From positions 744,001 through 808,000 of the forward strand of contig CAWAKJ010000005.1 in NCBI GenBank assembly GCA_963782595.1: DNA of 64,000 bases, written 5' to 3'. Origin of the DNA: JAMQPK01 sp963782595 (GTDB lineage: Bacteria > Acidobacteriota > Vicinamibacteria > Vicinamibacterales > JAMQPK01). The position numbers and the translations under genes were made by a program. Under the pieces are notes generated by a model that was not told where the DNA came from, made no database searches, and worked only from the letters and a program-made list of their open reading frames with translations. Shown here in pieces: positions 45,002 through 53,139 of the stretch. How positions within the stretch are numbered: the first letter of the stretch is position 1; each line of letters starts with the position of its first letter.

Positions 45002-46156
45002 ATGCCATCCTTGAATTTCGAACGCAAGACCGCAACGTCGTTGGCAGGATTTCTCGCGGGTGCAGGCGTCGGCGCGGCCTTCATGTACTTGATCGATCCA
45101 AACAGCGGCGCCCGGCGTCGTGGATTGCTTCGCGACAAGGCGGCTCATGTCGCGCAGACAACTGCGGGCGGGATCGGCATCGTCCGCCGCGACCTCGCGC
45201 AGCGCGCCCAGGGTACATGGGCGAGCGCTCGAGCGCGCCTCAACCCCGGTGAGGCGCCCGATCATGTTCTGGTGGAACGTGTGCGGGCCAGGCTCGGCCG
45301 TCACGTGTCGCACCCGCACGCCATCAAGGTGGCCGCCGATAGTGGCTGCGTGACGTTGCGCGGGGAGATTCTGAAACGCGAGCTGAAGCCGCTCTTGCGG
45401 GCTGTCGCGCGCATCCCCGGTGTCAGCGACATTGACAACCTGCTCGAGCCGTACGAAACCGGCGAAAACATTCCGTCGCTGCAGGGAGGCCGGCCGCGCC
45501 GCGGCGAGCACTACGATGTGCTTCAGACGAACTGGTCGCCTGCGACACGCACGCTACTCGGCAGCATCGGCAGCGCGCTCGCCGCCTATGGTGCGTCACG
45601 GCACGACAGGGCGGGCAAGCTCGCCTGTCTCACGGGGGCGGGTCTCATCCTGCGGGCGGCCACGAACCTCGAAACCAGGCGACTGCTGGGCGTAAGCGCG
45701 GGCCGGCGCACAATCGACATCGAGCAGACGATCCGCATCGCGGCGCCGGTCTCGAGGGTGTTCGATTTCTGGACCCACCTGGCAACTTTTCCGCATTTCA
45801 TGAGGAACGTGCTCGAACTGAGGCCTGCAAACAGCGAAGGGCAGTACCACTGGCGTATTGCCGGATCGGGACGCGTGCCTGTGGAGTTCGATACCGTTAT
45901 CACGCGGTTCGAGCCCAACCGCGTGTTCGCCTGGAAAACCCTCGAGGGTTCAGCCGTTGCGCACACGGGTGTCATCTATTTCGAGCCCGACGACGCCGGC
46001 GGTACACGCGTCCACATCCAGTTCTCCTGCAATCCGCCTGGAGGCGCCATCGGTCGCGCGCTTACCTCACTGCTCGGCAACAATCCGGAAGCGACGATGA
46101 ATGAGGATCTGGCGCGTATGAAGACCGCTATCGAAAGGCCCGAGGCGCTGATGTAG
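45002..46156 (+). CDS. BON-domain + SRPBCC-domain membrane-anchored protein
   Basis: A 384-residue protein, ATG 45002 with AGGAGG nine bases upstream. The N-terminus has a Gly/Ala-rich membrane segment (LAGFLAGAGVGAAFMYLIDP, as in YtxH-like proteins). A BON domain follows (VRARLGRHVSHPHAIKVAAD, GCVTLRGEILKRELKPLLRA, VSDIDNLLEPYE), then a hydrophobic DUF2892-like stretch. The C-terminal ~150 residues form an SRPBCC/polyketide-cyclase domain (IDIEQTIRIAAPVSRVFDFW, THLATFPHFMRNVLELR). Such BON-SRPBCC fusions are seen in envelope-stress gene sets; precise role unknown. It ends two bases from the convergent response-regulator gene. Confidence 0.88.
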   Translation: MPSLNFERKTATSLAGFLAGAGVGAAFMYLIDPNSGARRRGLLRDKAAHVAQTTAGGIGIVRRDLAQRAQGTWASARARLNPGEAPDHVLVERVRARLGRHVSHPHAIKVAADSGCVTLRGEILKRELKPLLRAVARIPGVSDIDNLLEPYETGENIPSLQGGRPRRGEHYDVLQTNWSPATRTLLGSIGSALAAYGASRHDRAGKLACLTGAGLILRAATNLETRRLLGVSAGRRTIDIEQTIRIAAPVSRVFDFWTHLATFPHFMRNVLELRPANSEGQYHWRIAGSGRVPVEFDTVITRFEPNRVFAWKTLEGSAVAHTGVIYFEPDDAGGTRVHIQFSCNPPGGAIGRALTSLLGNNPEATMNEDLARMKTAIERPEALM

Positions 46157-46158
46157 CG

Positions 46159-46581
46159 TCAGCTGCTGTGATCGCGCCCGGTGAGGCGATCGAGGAAGTT
46201 CACGATCGTCGAGAACCCTTCGGGTTTGAAGAAGACGAACCCGCGCTGCTTGGCGATCGCCACTTTTTCGGCCTCGGTCAGAAGGCTGCCCGTCACGATG
46301 AGCACCGGAATGTCCTGGAATTCAGGTATGCGGCGCAGGTCCGTCAGCACGTCAAGGCCGGTCCGGCCGTCCGGGAGGCGCATATCGAGCATCGCCGCGA
46401 TGACGGGCGTCGTGCGCAACAACTCGATGGCGCCGTCCACGGTCTCAGCCTCGACACACCCGTACCCGGAACCCTTGAGAAACCGGCGCGCGGCGTGCCG
46501 GACAAACGGTTCGTCATCGAGAACGAGAACAGTTGGGGACTCAGAGCCTGGATTCGAATCTGATTGCACGGCGTCGCACAC
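46159..46581 (-). CDS. Single-domain response regulator
   Basis: A 140-residue receiver domain from GTG 46581. Acidic pocket VLDDEPFVR, phosphoacceptor Asp in AAMLDMRLPDGRTG, Thr in LIVTGS and Lys in FFKPEGF are all present. No output domain and no kinase next to it. It is convergent with the BON-SRPBCC gene. Confidence 0.88.
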   Translation of the reverse strand: MCDAVQSDSNPGSESPTVLVLDDEPFVRHAARRFLKGSGYGCVEAETVDGAIELLRTTPVIAAMLDMRLPDGRTGLDVLTDLRRIPEFQDIPVLIVTGSLLTEAEKVAIAKQRGFVFFKPEGFSTIVNFLDRLTGRDHSS

Positions 46582-46718
46582 CTAAAGGTAACACCGGACC
46601 GTCAGACGAATTCGTAACGCGACGACGCAAATTGCCGCCCTGACGACTGGATGGGCTGATAGTAGCAGATACCGCTATCCTGGGGCAGGCGATAAGTGTC
46701 AGCGTCGCAGACAGTTAT

Positions 46719-46737
46719 GTCCAATGACCAATTGGAC
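46719..46737. promoter_or_regulatory. Inverted repeat GTCCAAT-N5-ATTGGAC
   Basis: 7-bp perfect arms with a 5-bp centre, 57 bp upstream of the small membrane-protein gene. It could be an operator; nothing else in 46582-46793 is recognised. Confidence 0.35.
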
Positions 46738-46793
46738 GCGTTTCGGCCTCACCCTTGCTGAACCCCCGTCACGGCTACCCCCTAGGAGGTCAG

Positions 46794-46898
46794 ATGTTGA
46801 TGTGGGTTCTCATTGTGTGTATGGGCGTTGTGGGCGGCGTCTGGGTGAAGACCCGGAGGCAGCGCAAGGCCAAGACGGCGACCTATGTCGGGAACTAG
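46794..46898 (+). CDS. Small single-span membrane protein (34 aa)
   Basis: A strong Shine-Dalgarno (CCTAGGAGGTCAG) precedes ATG 46794. The product starts MLMWVLIVCMGVVGGVWVKT and ends in a basic tail (RRQRKAKTATYVGN). This is one membrane helix followed by positive charges, so the C-terminus probably faces the cytoplasm. No family recognised. Gene status rests on the ribosome site and membrane-protein composition. The stretch 46899-47119 after it shows no further gene. Confidence 0.6.
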   Translation: MLMWVLIVCMGVVGGVWVKTRRQRKAKTATYVGN

Positions 46899-47119
46899 AT
46901 CGAAACGCCCCGTAGGCCGGGCGCGCTGGGGCGGAGCCCGGCGCACTCGGCCCACCCGGGGCGTGCCCGCCTGGGCATTGCTCTCCGCGGCACTCTCGCC
47001 CGAGCATCGCGTGCATCCAGGACGGCCGGATGTTGATGCCGCCGTTCAACTTGCTGTCCAGATTGCGCTCTCCAACCAGCGCAAGTTCCGGTACAATCTC
47101 TAACGCTCGGAGTCCCGTG

Positions 47120-48181
47120 ATGCGCCAAATTGCTGCCGCCACGGCAGCCTTGTTGCTGCTTGCCAGCGCACCAGTGCGCGGGCAGGACTTTGTCTACGAG
47201 GTCTTCGGCGCCTACCTTGAATCTCTTCGCGACCAGGCCGGCATACCCGGCCTTGCTGCCGCCATCGTCGACGCCAATGGCATCGTCTGGGAGCGTGCGT
47301 ACGGTCGGCAGGATATCGGCCGCTCAATCGCGACCAGGACCGACACGACGTTTCACGCCGACGGACTGACCCAGACGATGACGGCGGTGATGGCACTCCG
47401 CTGTTCCGAGGAACGTCGCATCGATCTCGACGTACGAATCGGGTCGATTCGTGACGACGCGCCCGAACCGGACGCCACGATTCGGCAGTTGCTCACTCAC
47501 ACGTCCGGAGCGCCAGAAAGTCTCACATTTGCTTACCGGCCCGAACGGTTGGCGCCGCTGTGGCCGATACTTCGCTCGTGCACCTTGGACTCCTATCGCG
47601 AGACCTTCGCGAACCTGCTCAGGCAGCTCGGGATGTTCGAATCGGTGCCGGGTCCGAACATCATTTCGGTCGTGCGAGGGGACGAGGGCGTGCCGGACCC
47701 CGTCGATGTCGAGCGCTACATCGCGTTGCTGCAGCGTCGGGCCACGCCGTACGTCGTCGACGATCGGGGCCGTGCCACGCAATCTGCCTATCCGGAGGCC
47801 GCCGCAACGCTTACGACCTCGACCGGCCTGGTCACCACCGTGCACGACCTCGCGAAGTTCGATCTCGCGCTGCGGCAGGGCATTCTGGTGACGCAGTCCA
47901 CGCTCGACGCCGCATGGAGCGCGCCTGCCAATTCAACGGGCGTGGCGTTGCCGCACGGCATGGGCTGGTTTGTGCAGAACTACAACGGCGAGAAGGTGGT
48001 GTGGCAGTTTGGCCTTGCCGACAACGCTTCGTCTTCGCTGATGATCACGCTACCCGCCCGCGGGCTCACGTTGATTCTGATGGCGAACAGCGACGGCCTG
48101 GTGCGGTTGTATTCGCCGACCAACGGCGACGTGTCACTATCGCCGTTTGCGAGGTTGTTTCTGAACTTGTTTGTCCGGTAA
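47120..48181 (+). CDS. Beta-lactamase-like (PF00144) protein lacking catalytic Ser and Lys
   Basis: A 353-residue exported protein. ATG 47120 begins the signal peptide (ending VRGQ). The serine beta-lactamase/DD-peptidase-like fold is evident: QAGIPGLAAAIVDANGIVWE, RTDTTFHADGLTQTMTAVMA, RIDLDVRI, IRQLLTHTSGAPE and HGMGWFVQN. At the active-site position, normally GSxTK, the sequence is DGLTQ, so both nucleophile Ser and Lys are replaced. It is probably a non-catalytic binding protein. The outer-membrane barrel gene follows with no gap. Confidence 0.85.
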   Translation: MRQIAAATAALLLLASAPVRGQDFVYEVFGAYLESLRDQAGIPGLAAAIVDANGIVWERAYGRQDIGRSIATRTDTTFHADGLTQTMTAVMALRCSEERRIDLDVRIGSIRDDAPEPDATIRQLLTHTSGAPESLTFAYRPERLAPLWPILRSCTLDSYRETFANLLRQLGMFESVPGPNIISVVRGDEGVPDPVDVERYIALLQRRATPYVVDDRGRATQSAYPEAAATLTTSTGLVTTVHDLAKFDLALRQGILVTQSTLDAAWSAPANSTGVALPHGMGWFVQNYNGEKVVWQFGLADNASSSLMITLPARGLTLILMANSDGLVRLYSPTNGDVSLSPFARLFLNLFVR

Positions 48182-48775
48182 ATGCGGGCGGGGTGGATTC
48201 TCATCTGTCTGTTGCTGCTCGTGCCGGCGACGGCACGAGGGGAATGGCAGGTGCGGCCATTCATCGGGCTCACGTTCGGCAGCGCGACGACTTTCGTGGA
48301 TCCCGAGAACGCCATAGACAACGAGAACGCGGTCATCGGCGTGTCGGGCGGGTGGCTAGGCGAGATTTTCGGTTTCGAGGGAGATCTGGGTCGTGCCAGT
48401 GGCTTTTTTCAGACCGAGGAAGCACCCGAGCCGCTGGTCGTTGAAAGCGCCGTGACGACACTGACGGGCAATGTCATTGTGGCCGTCCCGCGGCGGATGG
48501 CCGGGTACGGATTGCGTCCGTATATTGCAGGCGGTGCAGGGCTGATGCACGTGGATCTCTTTGGAAGGAGCGGCGCCGTCCGCACGAACCGCACGGTGCC
48601 GGTCCTCAGCCTCGGCGGAGGGGTGACGGGATTCATCAGCAACCGCGTCGGCCTGAACTGGGATGTGCGGCGGTTGAGCACGTTTCGGGGCGAGGGCGAG
48701 ACCCTCGGCAACAGTCTGGGTGAAGAGCAGCTTTCACTTTGGCGCGCGACGATGGCGGTTGCGTTGAGGTACTAA
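48182..48775 (+). CDS. Outer-membrane beta-barrel protein
   Basis: A 197-residue protein whose ATG directly follows the stop of the beta-lactamase-like gene. The signal peptide ends ATARG. Eight amphipathic strands are suggested (WQVRPFIGLTFG, VIGVSGGWLGEIFGFEGDLG, LTGNVIVAVP, LRPYIAGGAGLMHVDLF, VPVLSLGGGVTGFIS, VGLNWDVRRLSTF), ending AVALRY with a terminal aromatic residue. Similar to OmpA/OprF-type small barrels. Likely translationally coupled to its neighbour. Confidence 0.85.
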   Translation: MRAGWILICLLLLVPATARGEWQVRPFIGLTFGSATTFVDPENAIDNENAVIGVSGGWLGEIFGFEGDLGRASGFFQTEEAPEPLVVESAVTTLTGNVIVAVPRRMAGYGLRPYIAGGAGLMHVDLFGRSGAVRTNRTVPVLSLGGGVTGFISNRVGLNWDVRRLSTFRGEGETLGNSLGEEQLSLWRATMAVALRY

Positions 48776-49354
48776 GTGATACAGAGAATCTGGAAATTAA
48801 AATCTGGAATCTGGAATCTGGAAGCCAGGCGCTCGGTGCTGACCTTCGTACTGGTGACGCTGATGTTTGGAGCGGTCGCGTACGCGGATGGCACGCTGCG
48901 AATCGTGCCGCTCGTGCGCGATGACCAGGTCATCGTGTCGGTGGATTTGAACAATGGCTACTCCGACGAAGTCCGGCAGGTCATCAGCGGCGGTGTCAGG
49001 ACCACGTTCACCTACAACGTCGATTTGAAGATGATCGTGCCCGCGTGGGTCGATCGGACGATTACGTCGGTCGTCGTCACGACCATCGATCACTACGATA
49101 CGATCACGCGCAATCACAATCTCTCGCGCACCGTGGACGGCCGCGTCGTCGATGCGCTCCGCACCACCGATGAAGCGGTGGCGAAGAAGTGGCTGACGTC
49201 GCTGGATCCCCTGGTGCTCTGCCGCACGTCGAAGCTCGATCCGCACCGCGAGTACTACGTGCGCATCAGCGCGCACGTCCGCCCGCCTGGCGCCACGCTG
49301 CTCGGCTGGGCCAACGGCGTGACGAATCTTGCGAAGTTTACGTTTGTGCCCTGA
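48776..49354 (+). CDS. DUF4390-like secreted protein
   Basis: Up to 192 residues from GTG 48776. The first ~20 codons (RIWKLKSGIWNLEAR) are derived from an AATCTGGA satellite, so the native start may be later (GTG 48836). A signal-like segment (TFVLVTLMFGAVAYADG) is followed by a beta-rich domain (TLRIVPLVRDDQVIVSVDLN, GGVRTTFTYNVDL) and a C-terminal REYYVRISAHVRPP. The pattern resembles DUF4390, often found near two-component NtrY-type systems. Function unknown. Confidence 0.7.
   Translation: MIQRIWKLKSGIWNLEARRSVLTFVLVTLMFGAVAYADGTLRIVPLVRDDQVIVSVDLNNGYSDEVRQVISGGVRTTFTYNVDLKMIVPAWVDRTITSVVVTTIDHYDTITRNHNLSRTVDGRVVDALRTTDEAVAKKWLTSLDPLVLCRTSKLDPHREYYVRISAHVRPPGATLLGWANGVTNLAKFTFVP
48786..48824. 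repeat. AATCTGGA word satellite within coding start
   Basis: AATCTGGAATCTGGAATCTG in 8-bp words, in frame with the DUF4390-like gene. Confidence 0.75.
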
Positions 49355-49366
49355 TGCTGATTCAAA

Positions 49367-49410
49367 AAATGCTAACAGGAGACTAACTCCTGATCTCCTG
49401 TTTTGCATTT
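49367..49410. terminator. Bidirectional hairpin between convergent genes
   Basis: AAATGCTAACAGGAGA (49367-49382) against TCTCCTGTTTTGCATTT (49394-49410), with CAGGAG-type words in the loop. Confidence 0.7.
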
Positions 49411-49418
49411 CCTGCATT

Positions 49419-49922
49419 TCATCGCACGTCGAGCAGTTCGACCTCGAACAGCAGCGTCGCATTCGGCGGGATGATGCCGTCGCCTTGTCCGTCAACGCCG
49501 TATGCGAGATCGGGTGGGATGATCAATCGCCTCCGGCCGCCGACCTTCATGCCCTCGATCCCCTGATCCCATCCGGGGATGACCTGGCCTTTTCCGAGGA
49601 CGAGATCGAATGGCCCGCGGTCTCTCGAGGTATCGAAATGGCGGCCCTTCAAATCGGCTTTGGTCGGGTCATAGATCCAGCCCGAGTAGTGCACCTGCAG
49701 CCGCGCCCCTTTCTTCGCCTCGCGCCCGGTGCCGGGCTGCAAATCGGTTCTGGTGAAGGCGGGACGCTCGGGCTTTGGCTCAGGCTTCGGAGCGGCTGGC
49801 GCCGGAGCCGGCGCTGTGGCCTGACTGGTGCTAGCCGGAGGCGGCTCGGCGGGCCGGCTGCCGCCGCAGGCGGCGACGAGGGGCAGGGTCAGTGCAAACG
49901 CAATAAGTGTTTTCTTCGTCAC
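49419..49922 (-). CDS. FKBP-type peptidyl-prolyl isomerase, lipoprotein
   Basis: A 167-residue lipoprotein (lipobox LVAAC at residues 15-19), an Ala/Pro linker, then one FKBP domain: ARLQVHYSGWIYD, FDTSRDRGPFDLVLGKGQVI, PGWDQGIEGMKVGGRRRLII, PPDLAYG and NATLLFEVELLDV. Family residues Tyr, Phe, Asp and Trp of the binding pocket are present. Second of two tandem FKBP genes, ten bases after the first, so a periplasmic folding pair is likely. Confidence 0.93.
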   Translation of the reverse strand: MTKKTLIAFALTLPLVAACGGSRPAEPPPASTSQATAPAPAPAAPKPEPKPERPAFTRTDLQPGTGREAKKGARLQVHYSGWIYDPTKADLKGRHFDTSRDRGPFDLVLGKGQVIPGWDQGIEGMKVGGRRRLIIPPDLAYGVDGQGDGIIPPNATLLFEVELLDVR

Positions 49923-49932
49923 GCTTGCACCG

Positions 49933-50379
49933 TTACTGAACCAGCGTGATCAGCTCTATCTCGAATACCAGCGAAGCGTTCGGAGGGATTCTGCCTTGGC
50001 CCGCACCTGCGGAGCCATAGGCCAGATTTGGCGGGATGTACACGCGGCGCTTGCCACCCACCCTCATACCCAGAATTCCCTGCTGAAAGCCAGGGATGAT
50101 ATTCGAGACTCCGAGAATAACCGGAAGCGTCGCGCCACCGACCGATGAATCGAACTGTGTGCCTTTGCTTTCGACTCCGGCCGGGTTGTAAAGCCATCCG
50201 GTGTAATGCACCGTGACAGAGTTTCCGGCTACCGCCTGGGCCCCTGTGCCCGTCACAATATCGGTTGTTGTGAACTCAATATTGACCTGCGACGGATCGG
50301 TTGGGGTTCCTCCGCCATTGTTGCTGTTGCAACCGACTGCCAAAAGGGCCACGGCCAAACATATGAAAAACTGTTTCAC
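49933..50379 (-). CDS. FKBP-type peptidyl-prolyl isomerase, lipoprotein
   Basis: A 148-residue protein from GTG 50379, with GGAGG six bases upstream. The lipobox is LAVGC. The FKBP domain shows NSVTVHYTGWLYNPAG, FDSSVGGATLPVILGVSNII, PGFQQGILGMRVGGKRRVYI, PPNLAYG and NASLVFEIELI. Pocket Trp is replaced by Phe (PGFQQG). The start codon overlaps the end of the Cys-rich membrane-protein gene (50376), so three genes are coupled. Confidence 0.92.
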   Translation of the reverse strand: MKQFFICLAVALLAVGCNSNNGGGTPTDPSQVNIEFTTTDIVTGTGAQAVAGNSVTVHYTGWLYNPAGVESKGTQFDSSVGGATLPVILGVSNIIPGFQQGILGMRVGGKRRVYIPPNLAYGSAGAGQGRIPPNASLVFEIELITLVQ

Positions 50380-50738
50380 GAACCGCCTCCAGAGCTCAGT
50401 GCCCGTTGCACCATGCCGCGAATCTTGGTGATGTTGCTCTCTCGGACCGGGCACGTCATGTCGGTGGAGACGCATTGCGCCAGCGTCATGCCGCAGCCGC
50501 AGGTGCAGCGATCGGCATTTGCCTCGACGAGCGCCGTCCGTTTCTGGTCGTCGTTGAGCGATGTGAAGTCGATCGCCGTGAGCTGCCTTTCGCCATACGT
50601 GATACCGGAGGTGTTGGCGAGGCCGTAAAAAATGCCGCCGATAGCGCCAAGCACGCCGATCCAGATGGCCGCGCTCTTGACACGTCTGACCAGCCGGGAT
50701 CGCGTGCTGTGTCGGGGTCTGGTTTTAGGCTTGGCCAC
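50376..50738 (-). CDS. Membrane protein with CTCGCGM cysteine motif
   Basis: A ~120-residue protein, start placed at GTG 50738 because the longer frame (to 50822) would run into the divergent deacetylase gene. A basic N-terminus is followed by one membrane helix (AAIWIGVLGAIGGIFYGLAN) and an extracytoplasmic domain with DRCTCGCGMTLAQCVSTDMT, then CPVRESN: five Cys in a CxCGC-x6-C-x6-C arrangement, seen also in small proteins of Deltaproteobacteria and Acidobacteriota. It may bind metal or heme-maturation factors; this is speculative. Coupled with the FKBP genes. Confidence 0.7.
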   Translation of the reverse strand: MAKPKTRPRHSTRSRLVRRVKSAAIWIGVLGAIGGIFYGLANTSGITYGERQLTAIDFTSLNDDQKRTALVEANADRCTCGCGMTLAQCVSTDMTCPVRESNITKIRGMVQRALSSGGGS

Positions 50739-50797
50739 GCCCAGCCATTGTAAGTCGAAAACAGTTCGGCGCCGGGCGAGCGAAGTAGATTCGCTGA

Positions 50798-51580
50798 ATG
50801 GCAGATTCGCAGATTGTGACATTGGATAAACGGCGACGCCTCTTGTTGATCTACGCCCACCCCGACGACGAGAGCTTCGCCGTTGCCGGCGTTTCTCGCA
50901 TGTACGCGGACCAGGGCGTGGAAATCGCGCTCGTCACGGCTACGCGCGGTGATGCGGGACGTGCCGGTGAGCCGCCACTCTGCCGTCGTGAAGACCTGCC
51001 GGCGGTGCGTGAGCGAGAGCTGCGAGACGCCGCGCGGATACTCGGGATTCGACACGTGACCGTGCTCGATTATCTGGACAAGCACCTTGCCGAGGCGCCG
51101 GCGGAGAAGATTCGTCGAGAGCTCGTCACCGAAATTCGACGACATCGTCCGCACGTGGTGATGACATTCGATCCGAACGGTGCGAACCAGCATCCCGACC
51201 ACATCGCGATTTCGCGATTCGCTGTCGATGCGATTGCCGCGGCCGACGATCCCCGCTGGTACTCTGACGTTGGGCCGGCGCACCGTGTGCCGCGTGTGCT
51301 CTGGGTGCCGCCTGTCATGCCTTGGGACATGTTGGGCGTCGCACACCTCGTCAACGAGCCTGGTATCGATTTCCTGATCGATACGTCGAAGTACCGCGAC
51401 GTGAAGGCCGCGGCGCTGCACGCGCATCGAACGCAGCACGTGTCGATCGACCGGCACTTCTTCAATTTGCCGAACGTCGATCAACTTCTCAGCGTGGAGG
51501 CTTTCCGACAGGGATTTGGACCGCCATTGTCGAAAAGGCCGGCTACCGATCTTTTCGAGTCGATAGTCGATGGTCTTTAG
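50798..51580 (+). CDS. PIG-L/LmbE-family deacetylase
   Basis: A 260-residue cytoplasmic enzyme. Metal motifs LIYAHPDDESF and NQHPDHIAIS, plus VTATRGDAGRAG and VTVLDYLDKHLAEA. It is related to, but distinct from, the protein at 28371-29168. It is divergent from the FKBP operon and 51 nt ahead of the beta-propeller gene. Substrate not known. Confidence 0.9.
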   Translation: MADSQIVTLDKRRRLLLIYAHPDDESFAVAGVSRMYADQGVEIALVTATRGDAGRAGEPPLCRREDLPAVRERELRDAARILGIRHVTVLDYLDKHLAEAPAEKIRRELVTEIRRHRPHVVMTFDPNGANQHPDHIAISRFAVDAIAAADDPRWYSDVGPAHRVPRVLWVPPVMPWDMLGVAHLVNEPGIDFLIDTSKYRDVKAAALHAHRTQHVSIDRHFFNLPNVDQLLSVEAFRQGFGPPLSKRPATDLFESIVDGL

Positions 51581-51631
51581 GCGATGGACTCCTGACAAGT
51601 GCCCATCGACTACCAGCGATATACTCATGCA

Positions 51632-53110
51632 ATGCGCAAGTTCGCCGTTCTCGCAGTCGGTCTCGTCGTTGTCGTTGCCGGCCTGGCCGCCGCTGGGTTC
51701 CGCCTGCAACGCGCTGGAAACGGCTGGCCGACGTTCGTTGCTCGATCGAACGATGATGTTCTCGAGGCAGACCGAGCCCGGCAGCGAGAGATGACACCTG
51801 CGCCGAGTCAGGCTGCAGTTCCACCTGTGACGGATGTGGTGTCTACCGCGCCCGCCTTCGCGCAGGGAACAGATCGCTCCGGCGTGGCAGGCCCCGACGC
51901 ACCCAACGCACCCGCACCTGTTGCACCTATAGCACCCAACGCACCCGGTAGCACCTGGTCTGATTTTCGCGGCCCGGACCGCGATGGACGTTACACCGCG
52001 ACACCCATTAGCACGAGCTGGCCGCGCGAGGGACTGCGACGCGTGTGGAAACAGCCCGTTGGCGGTGGCTATGCGTCGTTTGTGGTCGCCGGCGGACGCG
52101 CCTTCACAATCGAGCAGCGGCGAAATCAGGAAGTCGTGGCGGCCTACGACGTGCAGACGGGACGCGAGCTCTGGACGAACTCCTGGAGCGCGAGTTTCGA
52201 GGAATCGATGGGTGGCGATGGCCCGCGCGCCACTCCGACGTATCACGACGGACGCATCTACGCGCTCGGCGCAGAAGGGGAGCTGCGCGTGGTCGATGCG
52301 GATCTAGGGACGCTTGTCTGGCGCCGCAACATCCTCAGCGAGAACAACGCCTCCAACCTGAGTTGGGGGATGTCTGCGTCGCCCCTCATCGTTGACGACA
52401 AAGTGATCGTGCTGCCCGGCGGCAGGCAGGGGAATTCGGTCGTGGCTTATAACAAGATGTCCGGCGCACCGATCTGGAAAGCGCTGAGCGACGAGGCCGC
52501 GTACACGTCTCCGATGCTGGCGACCATCGGCGGCGTTCGACAGATCCTGGTCGTCTCAGCCGAGCGTGCGATGGGACTCGCTGTGCAAGACGGCGCGCTC
52601 CTGTGGGAGTACCCGTGGAGCACGAACATGGGCATCAACGTCTCGCAGCCGATCCCGTTCAGCCACAACGGGCGCGATCGAATTTTCCTTTCAGCAGGAT
52701 ACGGGCACGGCGCCGCCGTGTTCGAGCTCGTGCCAAACGGCAATCGCTTCCAGACGAAAACGATCTGGGAGAACCAGCGGATGAAGAACAAGTTCACGAG
52801 CTCCGTGCTGCACAATGGGCATGTGTACGGGCTCGACGAATCCATCCTGGCGAGCATCAACATCGAAACCGGCGAGCAGAACTGGAAGGGCGGACGTTAC
52901 GGCTACGGCCAGATCATGCTCGCGGGCGATCATCTGATCGTGCTCACCGAGGATGGCGACGTCGTGCTCGTGGCGGCGACGCCGGCCCGTCATCAGGAAT
53001 TGGCGCGCTTCCCGGCGATAGAAGGAAAGACGTGGAATCATCCAGTGATTGCTGACGGCAAGCTGCTCGTGAGAAACCTCCAGGAAATGGCGGCTTTCGA
53101 GATTCGATAG
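51632..53110 (+). CDS. Exported PQQ-like (YVTN/BamB-type) beta-propeller protein
   Basis: A 492-residue protein from ATG 51632 with an N-terminal membrane anchor or signal (FAVLAVGLVVVVAGLAAAGF). A Pro/Ala spacer (DAPNAPAPVAPIAPNAPG) is followed by WSDFRGPDRDGRY, the usual start of outer-membrane PQQ-binding-like propellers, and blade motifs VVAAYDVQTGRELWTNSWSA, LRVVDADLGTLVWRRN, VVAYNKMSGAPIWKAL and ASINIETGEQNWKGG. Probably a periplasmic scaffold or dehydrogenase-like protein; PQQ ligands cannot be confirmed. Confidence 0.88.
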   Translation: MRKFAVLAVGLVVVVAGLAAAGFRLQRAGNGWPTFVARSNDDVLEADRARQREMTPAPSQAAVPPVTDVVSTAPAFAQGTDRSGVAGPDAPNAPAPVAPIAPNAPGSTWSDFRGPDRDGRYTATPISTSWPREGLRRVWKQPVGGGYASFVVAGGRAFTIEQRRNQEVVAAYDVQTGRELWTNSWSASFEESMGGDGPRATPTYHDGRIYALGAEGELRVVDADLGTLVWRRNILSENNASNLSWGMSASPLIVDDKVIVLPGGRQGNSVVAYNKMSGAPIWKALSDEAAYTSPMLATIGGVRQILVVSAERAMGLAVQDGALLWEYPWSTNMGINVSQPIPFSHNGRDRIFLSAGYGHGAAVFELVPNGNRFQTKTIWENQRMKNKFTSSVLHNGHVYGLDESILASINIETGEQNWKGGRYGYGQIMLAGDHLIVLTEDGDVVLVAATPARHQELARFPAIEGKTWNHPVIADGKLLVRNLQEMAAFEIR

Positions 53111-53139
53111 ATCTCGCCGCACGACGAAATGCAAAATGC

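Noticed and set aside
50486..52246. 586-codon minus-strand frame across the FKBP operon start, deacetylase and beta-propeller genes
   Set aside because: Spans two real plus-strand genes and their promoter; no recognisable protein features.
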